A stretch of DNA of 64,000 bases from Caviibacter sp963550915 (GTDB lineage Bacteria; Fusobacteriota; Fusobacteriia; Fusobacteriales; Leptotrichiaceae). The stretch is from the NCBI GenBank assembly GCA_963550915.1, contig CAUVEB010000002.1, forward strand, positions 1 to 64,000. The letters run 5' to 3'. A program made the position numbers and the translations under genes. Each line of letters opens with the position of its first letter. Positions within the stretch are counted from its first letter, which is position 1. This document shows, in pieces, positions 8,732 to 16,344 of the stretch. The notes beneath the pieces were generated by a model, which made no database searches, was not told the origin of the DNA, and worked only from the letters and a program-made list of their open reading frames with translations.

Positions 8732-9496
8732 CTATTCCCCCATAACTTCTTCTGATACTTCAGAAATTTCTTCTACTAATACTTCTTCTACTTCTGTTGG
8801 AACAATTTCTTCTCCACCTTGACCTTCAATAACACCATTTGCTATAACTTCTGCAAATAATTTAACTGAACGAATTGCATCGTCATTTGCAGGTATTCTA
8901 TATGTTACTAAGTCTGGATCAACGTTTGTATCTATTAATGCAATTACAGGTATACCTAATTTTGCTGCTTCTTCTAATGCTAAGAATTCTTTTTTAATAT
9001 CTACTACGAATAATGCTGCAGGAAGTTTTGTCATTCCTTTGATTCCACCTATATTTTTTTCAAGTTTACTCATTTCTTTTCTAAGTAAGCTTGCTTCTTT
9101 TTTAGTGTAAGCTGAATCAAGTTCTCCAGTTTCTTCCATTTCTTCTAATTCTTTTAATCTTTTTACTCTTGTTTTGATTGTTTGTAGGTTAGTTAATAAT
9201 CCACCTAACCATCTTTGGTTTACATAATATCCACCACATCTTAATGCTTCATCTTTTACTGCATCTTGTGCTTGTTTTTTAGTTCCAACAAATAGAACTT
9301 TTCCCCCTTCTGCTGATATTTCTCTTACAAATTCGTAAGCTCTTTCTGTTGAAGTTAATGTTTGTTGTAAATCTAAGATATGTATTCCATTTCTTTCAGC
9401 ATAGATATATGGTTTCATTTTAGGATTCCATCTCTTTGCTTGGTGTCCGAAGTGTGCTCCCACTTCAAGTAATTGTTTCATGCTTATTACAGCCAT
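8732..9496 (-). CDS. rpsB: Small ribosomal subunit protein uS2
   Basis: This 254-residue S2 protein binds late in 30S assembly and recruits bS1 where present. The start is the ATG at 9496 (MAVISMKQLLEVGAHFGHQ), preceded by AGGAGG with seven bases spacing. A longer open frame to 9607 would add 37 residues that lack S2 homology and lie in the leader RNA. Conserved segments include 'RWNPKMKPYIY', 'VLFVGTKKQA', 'NQRWLGGLLTN' and 'IPVIALIDTNVDPD'. The C-terminal tail is Glu/Val-rich. A promoter and a structured leader precede it. Confidence 0.96.
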   Translation of the reverse strand: MAVISMKQLLEVGAHFGHQAKRWNPKMKPYIYAERNGIHILDLQQTLTSTERAYEFVREISAEGGKVLFVGTKKQAQDAVKDEALRCGGYYVNQRWLGGLLTNLQTIKTRVKRLKELEEMEETGELDSAYTKKEASLLRKEMSKLEKNIGGIKGMTKLPAALFVVDIKKEFLALEEAAKLGIPVIALIDTNVDPDLVTYRIPANDDAIRSVKLFAEVIANGVIEGQGGEEIVPTEVEEVLVEEISEVSEEVMGE

Positions 9497-9529
9497 TTTT
9501 TTCCTCCTGATATTTTTGGTTTTTCTTCT

Positions 9530-9582
9530 ATTTAAACTTAGTGCAAAACCCATAAGGCACCATACACATAATATGTTTAAAT
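9530..9582 (-). promoter_or_regulatory. Structured rpsB leader RNA (candidate S2 autoregulatory element)
   Basis: In the rpsB 5' untranslated RNA, ATTTAAAC (9582-9575) pairs perfectly with GTTTAAAT (9537-9530). Inside this stem a second one, GTGC (9560-9557) with GCAC (9544-9541), closes a 12-base loop. A 14-base and a 3-base internal loop lie between the two stems. The structure ends about 20 bases before the AGGAGG site. Leaders that bind S2 upstream of rpsB are known in gamma-proteobacteria (the t44 RNA family); a fusobacterial equivalent is inferred here. Confidence 0.5.
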
Positions 9583-9597
9583 ATGAATTATCAAACA

Positions 9598-9627
9598 ATT
9601 TTAACATAAAAATATATATTTTGTCAA
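9598..9627 (-). promoter_or_regulatory. Promoter for rpsB-tsf operon
   Basis: The minus strand reads TTGACA (9622-9627), 18 bases, TAAAAT (9598-9603). The -35 is a consensus hexamer and sits directly at the 3' end of mgtE. Transcription would start near 9590 and produce a leader of about 95 bases. Confidence 0.75.
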
Positions 9628-9629
9628 AT

Positions 9630-11075
9630 TTAAATTAACTTATGTAAATATATAGTTGCAAGTCCTAAGAATAGGAAAAATCCGCATACATCTGTTATAG
9701 TTGTAAGTAGTACTGCAGATGCCATTGCAGGGTCAACTTTTATCGCTTTTAAGCCTATAGGTATTAAATATCCTACAAGACTAGCTATAATACAATTACC
9801 TATCATAGATAAGAATATTATAAGGCTTAGATATTTATTACCAAACATAAAGTATATTATTATTCCACATATTATTCCAAGTACTATACCATTTAAAAAG
9901 CCTAAAAATACATATCTAATTGATACTTCAAAGTTTTCATCTTCATAGTATTCACCAAGTGCAATTGAACGTATTGTTACTGCAAGTGATTGTGTCCCAG
10001 CATTACCACCCATACCACTTACTATTGGCATGGCAACAGCTAAGGCTACAACTGTATCTATAGTTTTTGAAAATAGACCAACTGTAAATGATGCTAAAAA
10101 CGCAGTTACAAGATTTATTAAAAGCCAAGGAAGTCTTTTTTTCATACTTTCACTAAGATTAGTTGAAAGACTTTCATCATCCCCAGCTCCAGCTAATTTA
10201 AGGATATCTTCCGTATTTTCTTCTTGAATTACATCAACTACGTCATCTATTGTTATAATCCCTAGAAGATTTTTTCTTTTGTTAATAACAGGAACTACTT
10301 TTAAACCATATCTTGAAACCAGTCTTGCTACTTCTTCTTGGTCATCATTTGGTCTTACCGACAATATATTCTCATTTGTTATATCTTCAAGTAATGTATT
10401 TTCATCTGCAATTAATATATCTCTTAAATCCGCTTCCCCTATAACAGTTCCGTCTAGATCTAATACAAATATTGTTTCTATATATTCTGTTCTAGGTGCT
10501 ATTAATTTTATTTTTTCCATTACTTCTTTAATGTTTAAATTCTTTTTAAAAGCAATATATTGAGTAGTCATGATACCACCGGCACTATCGTCTGCGTATC
10601 CTAATAACTCTCTTAATTTATTTGCCTCTGATCTTTTCATTTGATTTAGCAGTGATTTACTTTTGGTAAAACCTATATATCCTAGTATATCTGCTATATC
10701 ATCGGGCGACATATATGAAAAAATTTCTAGTACTTCGTCTTCAGGTATTAGATAAAGGATTCTTTTTTGTAAATCTTCATCAGCTTCTTCTAGTATCTCT
10801 GCCTTATTTTCATCTGATAATAGATTAAATACTCTAAGTAGTTCTTCATCGCTTTCAATCTCTTCAAATGACTCTGCAATATCAACATTATGAACTTCTT
10901 CTAAATATTCTGTAAGTTCTTCTTCTGTGTTTAAATGCTTTATATCTTCTGCTATTTCTTCACTGGTTAGCTCTTCTTCCTCTTCTTCTTCATCATTTGA
11001 AGATAATCTAGCTTTTATCTCATCTTTTAATTCTTCAACTTCTTCTTTACTTAATTTTTCATCAAAATTTTCCAT
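9630..11075 (-). CDS. mgtE: Magnesium transporter MgtE
   Basis: This 481-residue Mg2+ channel has the MgtE order: a Glu/Asp-rich helical N domain (about 1-170, ending 'DDSAGGIMTTQYIAF'), two CBS domains (about 175-295) that sense Mg2+, a connecting helix, then five membrane segments. The selectivity-linked stretch 'GMGGNAGTQSLAVTIRSIALGE' is intact. I chose the ATG at 11075, eight bases after AGGAGG, over a GTG three codons upstream. The first 45 residues hold an unusually acidic run with six consecutive Glu. It is a single-gene unit with an extended -10 promoter and no Mg riboswitch. Confidence 0.95.
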   Translation of the reverse strand: MENFDEKLSKEEVEELKDEIKARLSSNDEEEEEEELTSEEIAEDIKHLNTEEELTEYLEEVHNVDIAESFEEIESDEELLRVFNLLSDENKAEILEEADEDLQKRILYLIPEDEVLEIFSYMSPDDIADILGYIGFTKSKSLLNQMKRSEANKLRELLGYADDSAGGIMTTQYIAFKKNLNIKEVMEKIKLIAPRTEYIETIFVLDLDGTVIGEADLRDILIADENTLLEDITNENILSVRPNDDQEEVARLVSRYGLKVVPVINKRKNLLGIITIDDVVDVIQEENTEDILKLAGAGDDESLSTNLSESMKKRLPWLLINLVTAFLASFTVGLFSKTIDTVVALAVAMPIVSGMGGNAGTQSLAVTIRSIALGEYYEDENFEVSIRYVFLGFLNGIVLGIICGIIIYFMFGNKYLSLIIFLSMIGNCIIASLVGYLIPIGLKAIKVDPAMASAVLLTTITDVCGFFLFLGLATIYLHKLI

Positions 11076-11107
11076 AATATGCACCTCCTTTAGAATTTTT
11101 ACAATTA

Positions 11108-11116
11108 ATTATATCA
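11108..11116 (-). promoter_or_regulatory. Extended -10 promoter for mgtE
   Basis: The minus strand reads TGATATAAT, a TGn-extended -10. The only -35-like hexamer at 17 bases (TTTAAA) lies inside the trxB-like terminator stem, so the extended -10 probably carries recognition. Confidence 0.6.
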
Positions 11117-11118
11117 TA

Positions 11119-11161
11119 AAAAATAAAAGCTTTAAATAGTAATCTATACTATATAAAGCTT
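11119..11161 (-). terminator. Intrinsic terminator after the AhpF-like reductase
   Basis: AAGCTTTATATAGTA and TACTATTTAAAGCTT form a 15-bp stem with one T:T mismatch around a 5-base loop, followed by TTATTTTTT. It is among the strongest terminators in the window and ends the csp/tyrS/reductase unit. Confidence 0.88.
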
Positions 11162-11176
11162 ATTTTCAATATATTT

Positions 11177-12148
11177 CTAGTTATTTAAAATATAGTTAAA
11201 TGCAGAAAGTGCAGCCTTTGCTCCTTCTCCCATTGATATTATTATTTGTTTATGCATTACTGTTGTACAGTCTCCTGCTGCAAATATTCCTTCAACGCTT
11301 GTCATATTTTCATTGTCTATTACTATTTCACCTATTCTATTCATATCAACTAGATTTTCAAATATTTTTGTATTTGCCATAAGTCCTATTTCAACAAATA
11401 TACCGTCTGTTTTTAAAGTTTTTACTTCTTCTGTTTCTCTATTAATATATTCTAGCTCTGTAACAAATTGTGTACCTTTAACTTTTTTAGTTTGAACATT
11501 TGTCATAACTGTTATTTTAGGATTTTCATATGCTTTCTTTTGTAATACTTCATCAGCTTTTAAATCTTTCATAAATTCCATAAGAGTTACACTTTTTGCT
11601 ATATTTGATAAATCAAGTGCAGCTTCAACTCCTGAATTTCCACCACCAACAATTACAACATCAAGGTTTCTATAAAAAGGTCCATCACAAGTAGAACAAT
11701 AATGTACTCCTCTTCCTGTAAATTCTTTTTCACCTTCTATATTTAATTCTCTATGTTTTGCTCCTGTTGCTATTATTATTGTTTTTGTTCTAAATTTTAA
11801 ATCGTCGTCACTTGTCACTATCTTATCTTTTCCATCAAGTTCAACCTTTGTTACAAGATGCCCTTTATGAAATGGTATTTCATATTCTTTTGCGTGTTTT
11901 TCAAGCGACATTGAAAAATCGCTACCTGTTGTTTTAGGTGTTCCAATTATATTTTCTATATCATTTGTAGTTGATACTTGCCCTCCAACACTATCACCTA
12001 TAAGTCCAATTTTAAGACCTTTTCTTATAGCATAAATAGCTGAAGATATGGCGGCTGGTCCACTTCCTATTACTATCACGTCATAGTGAGTATTTGTGTC
12101 CATTTTTGCAAATTGTTTGCTGTCTAGTTCAATGTTTAAATTTAACAT
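11177..12148 (-). CDS. AhpF-like flavin disulfide reductase lacking the N-terminal domain
   Basis: This 323-residue FAD/NAD(P)H reductase has the thioredoxin-reductase fold: FAD motif 'VIGSGPAAISSA' (about 26-37), redox pair Cys151/Cys154 in 'HYCSTCDGPFY', the NAD(P)H motif 'VIVGGGNSGVEAA' and the C-terminal FAD motif 'GIFAAGDCTT'. The segments 'VTLMEFMKDLKADEVLQ' and 'HKQIIISMGEGAKAALSAF' are much closer to AhpF than to TrxB. The AhpF N-terminal thioredoxin-like domains are absent; only about 20 linker residues precede the FAD domain. The start at 12148 follows GGAGG. It lies next to tyrS. A separate thioredoxin/NrdH-like partner is expected; no ahpC is in the window. Confidence 0.85.
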   Translation of the reverse strand: MLNLNIELDSKQFAKMDTNTHYDVIVIGSGPAAISSAIYAIRKGLKIGLIGDSVGGQVSTTNDIENIIGTPKTTGSDFSMSLEKHAKEYEIPFHKGHLVTKVELDGKDKIVTSDDDLKFRTKTIIIATGAKHRELNIEGEKEFTGRGVHYCSTCDGPFYRNLDVVIVGGGNSGVEAALDLSNIAKSVTLMEFMKDLKADEVLQKKAYENPKITVMTNVQTKKVKGTQFVTELEYINRETEEVKTLKTDGIFVEIGLMANTKIFENLVDMNRIGEIVIDNENMTSVEGIFAAGDCTTVMHKQIIISMGEGAKAALSAFNYILNN

Positions 12149-12162
12149 ACATACCTCCATTT

Positions 12163-13374
12163 TTATTTTTTTATTTTTATTATTTTCTTTTTCCCTGCTT
12201 TTATTACCATAGAATCTTCTAGTTTTATTATGGCTTTAATATCTTTTATAGGCTCATCATTAACTTTGAATCCACCTTGTTCTATTAGTCTTCTTGCCTC
12301 ACTATTTGAAGACGAAAATTTTAATTTTTTAACTAGTAATTCTATAACATTCATCTCATTTTCTGAGATTACAATTTCAGGTAATTCAACATCTAAATTT
12401 CTTTTTGAAAATACATTTTCAAAATATTCTCTAGCTTTTTCCCCTTCTTCTTTATTATAGTAAATGCTTACTAATTCTTGTGCTAATTTTTTCTTTGCTT
12501 CCATAGGGTGCATATTTTCTTTTATATCTTTAATTTCTTCTAAACTTATATCTGTTATTTGTTCGTAGTAAATATACATAAGTTCATCAGATATAGACAT
12601 AATTTTACCAAACATATCATTTGGATTATCTTGTATACCTATATAGTTGTTTAAAGATTTACTCATTTTTTCTGTTCCGTCAAGTCCAACTAATATTGGC
12701 ATAAGCATACATACTTGTGGTTCTAAACTAAAATCACGAAGTAAATCTCTACCTCTTAGTATATTAAATTTTTGTTCTGTAGCTCCAAGCTCAACATCAG
12801 CTTTTAGGTGTACTGAGTCATACGCTTGCATAATTGGATACATAAACTCAATTAATGAAACTGGCTTATTTGCAGCAAGTCTTTTAGAAAAATCTTCACG
12901 ACTTACCATTTGTGATACTGTAAATTTTGAAAGTAGTCCTAAAAAACTTGTTAAATCTAAATTTTCAAGCCATTCATGGTTATATACTATTTTTAAATTA
13001 TCAACATCTAATATTAATTTTAATTGTTCTACATATGTCTTTATATTTTGTTCTATAACGTCCATACTTAGTATTTTTCTAGTTTCAGACTTACCAGTAG
13101 GATCTCCTATTCTTGCTGTAAATGTTCCTATTAAGAAAATAGGTTCATGTCCTAAGTCTTGAAATTGTTTTAATTTTCTAAGTGGAACTGCATGACCTAT
13201 ATGAAGATCTGAACCAGTTGGATCTATACCAAACTTAACTTTAAGACCCTTACCTGTTCTTATACTATTTTCTAATTTTTTCTTAAAGTCTTCTTCATTT
13301 ATTATTTCTTCACAGCCTCTTTTTAAAATATTATACTGTCTTTCAACTTCTTTTTTTATCTCTAATTCCGTCAT
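12163..13374 (-). CDS. tyrS: Tyrosyl-tRNA synthetase
   Basis: This 403-residue class I synthetase charges tRNA-Tyr. The signature is 'DLHIGHAVPLRKL' (HIGH at 58-61), with the KMSKS loop in 'GTEKMSKSLNNYIG' and a C-terminal S4-type RNA-binding domain from about 340 ('LIEQGGFKVNDEPIKDI'). The 'GIDPTGSDLHIGH' form points to the TyrZ-like branch. AAGGAGATTAATA supports the ATG at 13374. The gene sits right after the csp terminator, with no room for a T-box and no evident promoter, so read-through from csp is the likely source of transcript. Confidence 0.95.
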   Translation of the reverse strand: MTELEIKKEVERQYNILKRGCEEIINEEDFKKKLENSIRTGKGLKVKFGIDPTGSDLHIGHAVPLRKLKQFQDLGHEPIFLIGTFTARIGDPTGKSETRKILSMDVIEQNIKTYVEQLKLILDVDNLKIVYNHEWLENLDLTSFLGLLSKFTVSQMVSREDFSKRLAANKPVSLIEFMYPIMQAYDSVHLKADVELGATEQKFNILRGRDLLRDFSLEPQVCMLMPILVGLDGTEKMSKSLNNYIGIQDNPNDMFGKIMSISDELMYIYYEQITDISLEEIKDIKENMHPMEAKKKLAQELVSIYYNKEEGEKAREYFENVFSKRNLDVELPEIVISENEMNVIELLVKKLKFSSSNSEARRLIEQGGFKVNDEPIKDIKAIIKLEDSMVIKAGKKKIIKIKK

Positions 13375-13395
13375 TATTAATCTCCTTATTAATAT

Positions 13396-13430
13396 ACAAA
13401 AAACTTCCTCTAAAAACTTTAGAAGAAGTT
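13396..13430 (-). terminator. Intrinsic terminator after csp
   Basis: AAACTTCTTCTAAA and TTTAGAGGAAGTTT form a stem with one wobble or mismatch and a short loop, followed by TTTTT. It lies between csp and tyrS. Part of its 5' arm is complementary to the csp leader. Confidence 0.78.
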
Positions 13431-13458
13431 TATTACTTTAACCAAAAAAACTATACTA

Positions 13459-13656
13459 TTATATAGAAACTATTTTAGTTGCTTGAGGTCCTCTATCAGA
13501 ATTTTCAACTTCAAAAGAAACTCTTTCGCCTTCTAAAACTGTTTTGAATCCTTGTTTTTCAATATTTGAGAAATGTAAAAAATAATCTTTACCATCTTCA
13601 CCTAAGATAAATCCGAATCCTTTTTTCTCGTTAAACCATTTTACTGTACCTGTCAT
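13459..13656 (-). CDS. Cold-shock domain protein
   Basis: This 65-residue single cold-shock domain (five-stranded OB fold) binds single-stranded RNA and DNA. RNP1 is 'KGFGFI' and RNP2 'YFLHFS', with the usual 'GTVKWFNEKKGFG' start. I place the start at the ATG at 13656; a longer frame would translate the GGAGGAG ribosome site. It has a strong promoter and a hairpin-containing leader. Whether it is cold-induced or a constitutive RNA chaperone cannot be read directly; the leader pairing with the terminator is a possible control device. Confidence 0.94.
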   Translation of the reverse strand: MTGTVKWFNEKKGFGFILGEDGKDYFLHFSNIEKQGFKTVLEGERVSFEVENSDRGPQATKIVSI

Positions 13657-13673
13657 GGCTCCTCCAATCATAT

Positions 13674-13696
13674 GAAGTTTAATCTTTCTAAACTTC
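13674..13696 (-). promoter_or_regulatory. Hairpin in the csp leader RNA
   Basis: GAAGTTTA and TAAACTTC form a perfect 8-bp stem around a 7-base loop, starting just after the promoter and ending about 11 bases before the GGAGGAG site. Its 5' arm with two preceding bases is also complementary over 10 bases to the csp terminator arm (13422-13431). Confidence 0.55.
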
Positions 13697-13703
13697 TTAG
13701 CTG

Positions 13704-13732
13704 ATTATAGCATAAAGCGGTACTTATATCAA
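13704..13732 (-). promoter_or_regulatory. Strong promoter for csp
   Basis: The minus strand reads TTGATA (13727-13732), 17 bases, TATAAT (13704-13709), with TGC before the -10. This is the closest match to consensus in the window and would start transcription near 13697. Confidence 0.8.
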
Positions 13733-13762
13733 TATTTTTTTAAACTGGTTTTTTATATTTTT

Positions 13763-14065
13763 TTATCTATCTTTGTATTCACAATTATTCATTTCACAAT
13801 TTGATTTTTTTGATTTTAATACTTTTCCTTCTTCTGATATATCTACTAAATATATGCTGTATTCTCCGTAGACACTAACATACCAATTACTATTTTTACC
13901 TTTTCTATAAAAAGTTATTCTTTTAGTTACAACATCTTCATTATACTGAGTTAAAACATGTTCTCTAGCTATTTGGTATACCATTTCTCTTTTTAATAAA
14001 GGTTTTGTTAGTATACGGCTACACGATATGAGAAATACAAGTGATATAAAAACTAATTTTTTCAT
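13763..14065 (-). CDS. Small predicted lipoprotein
   Basis: This 100-residue protein begins with a lipoprotein signal: MKKLVFISLVFLISC, the lipobox LISC putting the lipidated cysteine at 15. The mature part is about 85 residues, mixed charged and beta-prone, with 'WYVSVYGEYSIYLVDISEEGKVL', reminiscent of a PepSY/YpeB-type fold but too short to assign. Two more cysteines lie near the C-terminus (CEMNNC). It starts within four bases of the nrnA end and follows AAGGAG. Function unknown. Confidence 0.7.
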   Translation of the reverse strand: MKKLVFISLVFLISCSRILTKPLLKREMVYQIAREHVLTQYNEDVVTKRITFYRKGKNSNWYVSVYGEYSIYLVDISEEGKVLKSKKSNCEMNNCEYKDR

Positions 14066-15000
14066 AGTAATAACTCCTTAACTTTATTTATTATTTCATC
14101 TAACTTAAGATTAGTTTTAAATCCAGCTGCATTTTTATGACCCCCACCATTAAAATGTGAAGCTATATTATTTACATCTACTTTTTCTGATCTAAAACTT
14201 CCTTTTATTTGTCCGTCAATTTCTTCTCTTAAAAATAGGGTTATTTCATTTTCTTTTATAGTGAATAAATACTCTGAAATTCCGTCTGTATCGTCTCTTG
14301 TTATACTATATTTTTTCATATCTTCTTGGCTTAAATAATAGTAAGAAAATTTTAATTCTTCTATATATACTTGTTCTAATACTGCGTGAGAGAATATTTT
14401 AGCCTTTTTATATGATTTTGAAAATAGGGTCTTTGTTATCTCACTTGCATTAATACCTGTTTTAATAAGTTCAGACGCTATTAAAAAAGTGTTACTTCTT
14501 ACATTTGGATGTCTAAAATTACCAGTATCATTTATTATGCCAAGATAAATAAATTTAGCAATCTTACTAGTTATATTAATATTTAAAACATCAATAAAGT
14601 CATAAATCATTTCACTTGCTGATGATATATCTTTTACATAATTTATATCAAAATAGCCTTTATTACTTATATGATGATCTATACATACTGTTCTTTTAGC
14701 TTTTTCTATCATTTCTTTTGTAACTGCAAGTCTTTCAATGTTAGCTGTATCTACTGATATAAGGAGATCTATTTCTTCTTTTATATCTTTTTCAATAACT
14801 ATATCATCATCTAGCATTTCTTTTGTATATTCAGGCAAGTCATCTGTAAAACATACTCTAACATTTTTATTCTTGTCATATTGTTTTATGATTTCACAAA
14901 GTGAAATACTTGCACCTATTGCATCACCGTCCGGATTAACATGTCCTGCTATTACAATATTTTGTGCCTTATCTATTTCTTCTTTTATTTTATATAACAT
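14062..15000 (-). CDS. DHH-family phosphoesterase (NrnA-like nano-RNase/pAp phosphatase)
   Basis: This 312-residue protein has the DHH-DHHA1 order of NrnA. It contains 'GHVNPDGDAIGA' (about 19-30), 'SVDTANIERL' (about 82), the DHH triad at 108-110 in 'CIDHHISNKG', and the DHHA1 substrate loop 'FNGGGHKNAAGFK' near the C-terminus. NrnA degrades short oligoribonucleotides and dephosphorylates pAp, using Mn2+. The family also contains c-di-AMP/pApA hydrolases, so the exact substrate is open. It sits between a TrmB-type regulator and a small lipoprotein with 2-4 base gaps or overlaps. Confidence 0.87.
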   Translation of the reverse strand: MLYKIKEEIDKAQNIVIAGHVNPDGDAIGASISLCEIIKQYDKNKNVRVCFTDDLPEYTKEMLDDDIVIEKDIKEEIDLLISVDTANIERLAVTKEMIEKAKRTVCIDHHISNKGYFDINYVKDISSASEMIYDFIDVLNINITSKIAKFIYLGIINDTGNFRHPNVRSNTFLIASELIKTGINASEITKTLFSKSYKKAKIFSHAVLEQVYIEELKFSYYYLSQEDMKKYSITRDDTDGISEYLFTIKENEITLFLREEIDGQIKGSFRSEKVDVNNIASHFNGGGHKNAAGFKTNLKLDEIINKVKELLL

Positions 15001-15002
15001 TT

Positions 15003-15614
15003 TTAACCTCTATCTTGTGCTTCTCTTCTTTTTATATACTGTCCTACAACATACATATTTTTAGTATAAATAGCATTTGCATAATTTTCGTTTATGTTAC
15101 CAATTAAAATTTCTTTATTATCAATTAATATAATAAACTCATCTGTGCTGTCTTCAATTACTATATTAACTTCTGTTTTAGGTAATAGTTCTAAATTATC
15201 AAGTCCTACTACAACTATATTTTCTATTGCATTTTCTATTATATCTTGCATTTTATATATTACATTAGCTTTTCCATTTATATTATATACTTCATAAAAA
15301 CTACTAGGTTTATATAGCATTTCAAGTTCTATGCCTATAGTTTCTAAAATTTCTTTATACTCTTTTTTTATATTCTCAACTATACCTCTTGGTTCTACCG
15401 GTATATAGTTCTTTTTATCACTCTGAGTTGGAATTAATGTTATTATGCCTCTTTCATAAAGTGCATCTAGTGATTGATATATAGTAGTTCTTGGCAAATC
15501 AACTATTTTTGATAATTGTGTTCCATTTAATCCTGGATTTTTTAGCAATTCAATATATATTTGTGATTGTGCAGGTGTAAATCCTACTTTTTTTAATTTT
15601 TCAACTATATCCAT
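15003..15614 (-). CDS. TrmB-family transcriptional regulator
   Basis: This protein of 203 residues has a winged helix at about 8-70 ('FTPAQSQIYIELLKNPG', 'GTQLSKIVDLPRTTIYQSL', 'YERGIITLIPT'), the TrmB signature. A helical linker and an effector-like domain follow. TrmB proteins usually sense sugars and control transport or metabolism; no such genes are adjacent. The start at 15614 has GAGG six bases upstream; an upstream ATG in frame (15662) lacks a site. It is the first gene of a unit with nrnA and the small lipoprotein. Confidence 0.8.
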   Translation of the reverse strand: MDIVEKLKKVGFTPAQSQIYIELLKNPGLNGTQLSKIVDLPRTTIYQSLDALYERGIITLIPTQSDKKNYIPVEPRGIVENIKKEYKEILETIGIELEMLYKPSSFYEVYNINGKANVIYKMQDIIENAIENIVVVGLDNLELLPKTEVNIVIEDSTDEFIILIDNKEILIGNINENYANAIYTKNMYVVGQYIKRREAQDRG

Positions 15615-15693
15615 ATATACCTCACATTTTAGCAACTTTATATTATACATTAAGTATATCATAATAACTAAGATTTTTCTATTTTATTATATA

Positions 15694-15721
15694 ATAAAAA
15701 ATGGATTATAAATATAATCCA
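15694..15721 (-). terminator. Intrinsic terminator after the NlpC/P60 gene
   Basis: TGGATTATA and TATAATCCA form a near-perfect palindromic stem followed by TTTTTTATT, beginning right at the stop codon of the upstream gene. It closes the long operon that starts at 23640. Confidence 0.8.
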
Positions 15722-16336
15722 CTAATGTATTTGTCTTGCTTTTTCAACTCTAACTCCATACTTAAAATATTTTCCCCAATATTTATTGTCTAAACTTGAC
15801 ATTACAACTCCTTTTGATGAAGATGCGTTTATAAACAGTGAGTTACCAACATAAACAGCCGTATGATTAACACGGTTTCTTGGTCTAAAAAATAGTATGT
15901 CGCCAGGTTTTAAATTTTCACGACTTACAATTTTACCTTGTTTTGCTTGGTCTACACTAACTCTTGGAAGTTCATAACTAAAAACTTTTCTATATACTCT
16001 TCTTGTAAGTGCAGAGCAATCTATTCCGCTTTTAGAATCTCCCCCCCATTTATACTTCACACCTTTCCAGTCATCAAAAACTTTTATAAGCTCATTGTAT
16101 AAAATTAGATTATCAAGTTGTTCATACACATTTGATAAACTATCAATTAATTCATGCTGTTTTAGTTGTATATAAGCTTCATCATGTACGTATTCATTAT
16201 CAAAGTTTTCTTCTTCCTCTTCGTTATAAACAGTACTATATACTTTTTCTTCATCTTCATTATTCGTATCTGCAATTAAAAATCTCGTTGGTAGTAAAAA
16301 TAGAATAAATAATAATGGTATAGTTATTTTCCTCAT
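15722..16336 (-). CDS. Secreted NlpC/P60 cysteine peptidase
   Basis: This 204-residue protein has an N-terminal hydrophobic segment (about 4-21), likely a cleaved signal or anchor. An acidic linker (about 25-55) comes before a C-terminal NlpC/P60 domain. The catalytic Cys107 is in 'SGIDCSALTRRVY', His158 in 'VNHTAVYVG', and the third polar residue is Asn170 in 'FINASS'. Such enzymes cut D-Glu-DAP or nearby bonds in peptidoglycan stems in the periplasm, helping wall growth or separation. The gene is last in the operon with der and dtd and is followed directly by a terminator. Confidence 0.88.
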   Translation of the reverse strand: MRKITIPLLFILFLLPTRFLIADTNNEDEEKVYSTVYNEEEEENFDNEYVHDEAYIQLKQHELIDSLSNVYEQLDNLILYNELIKVFDDWKGVKYKWGGDSKSGIDCSALTRRVYRKVFSYELPRVSVDQAKQGKIVSRENLKPGDILFFRPRNRVNHTAVYVGNSLFINASSSKGVVMSSLDNKYWGKYFKYGVRVEKARQIH

Positions 16337-16344
16337 ATTTTCTC

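Noticed and set aside
9497..9607. N-terminal extension of rpsB
   Set aside because: The extra 37 residues are not S2-like and lie in the structured leader; AGGAGG precedes the ATG at 9496.
11084..11176. Magnesium (M-box) riboswitch before mgtE
   Set aside because: Fewer than 40 bases separate the promoter -10 from the start codon, too short for the element.
12647..13162. 171-residue plus-strand open frame
   Set aside because: It is antisense to tyrS with no initiation signal.
13375..13458. T-box leader before tyrS
   Set aside because: The gap contains only the csp terminator; no specifier loop or T-box sequence fits.
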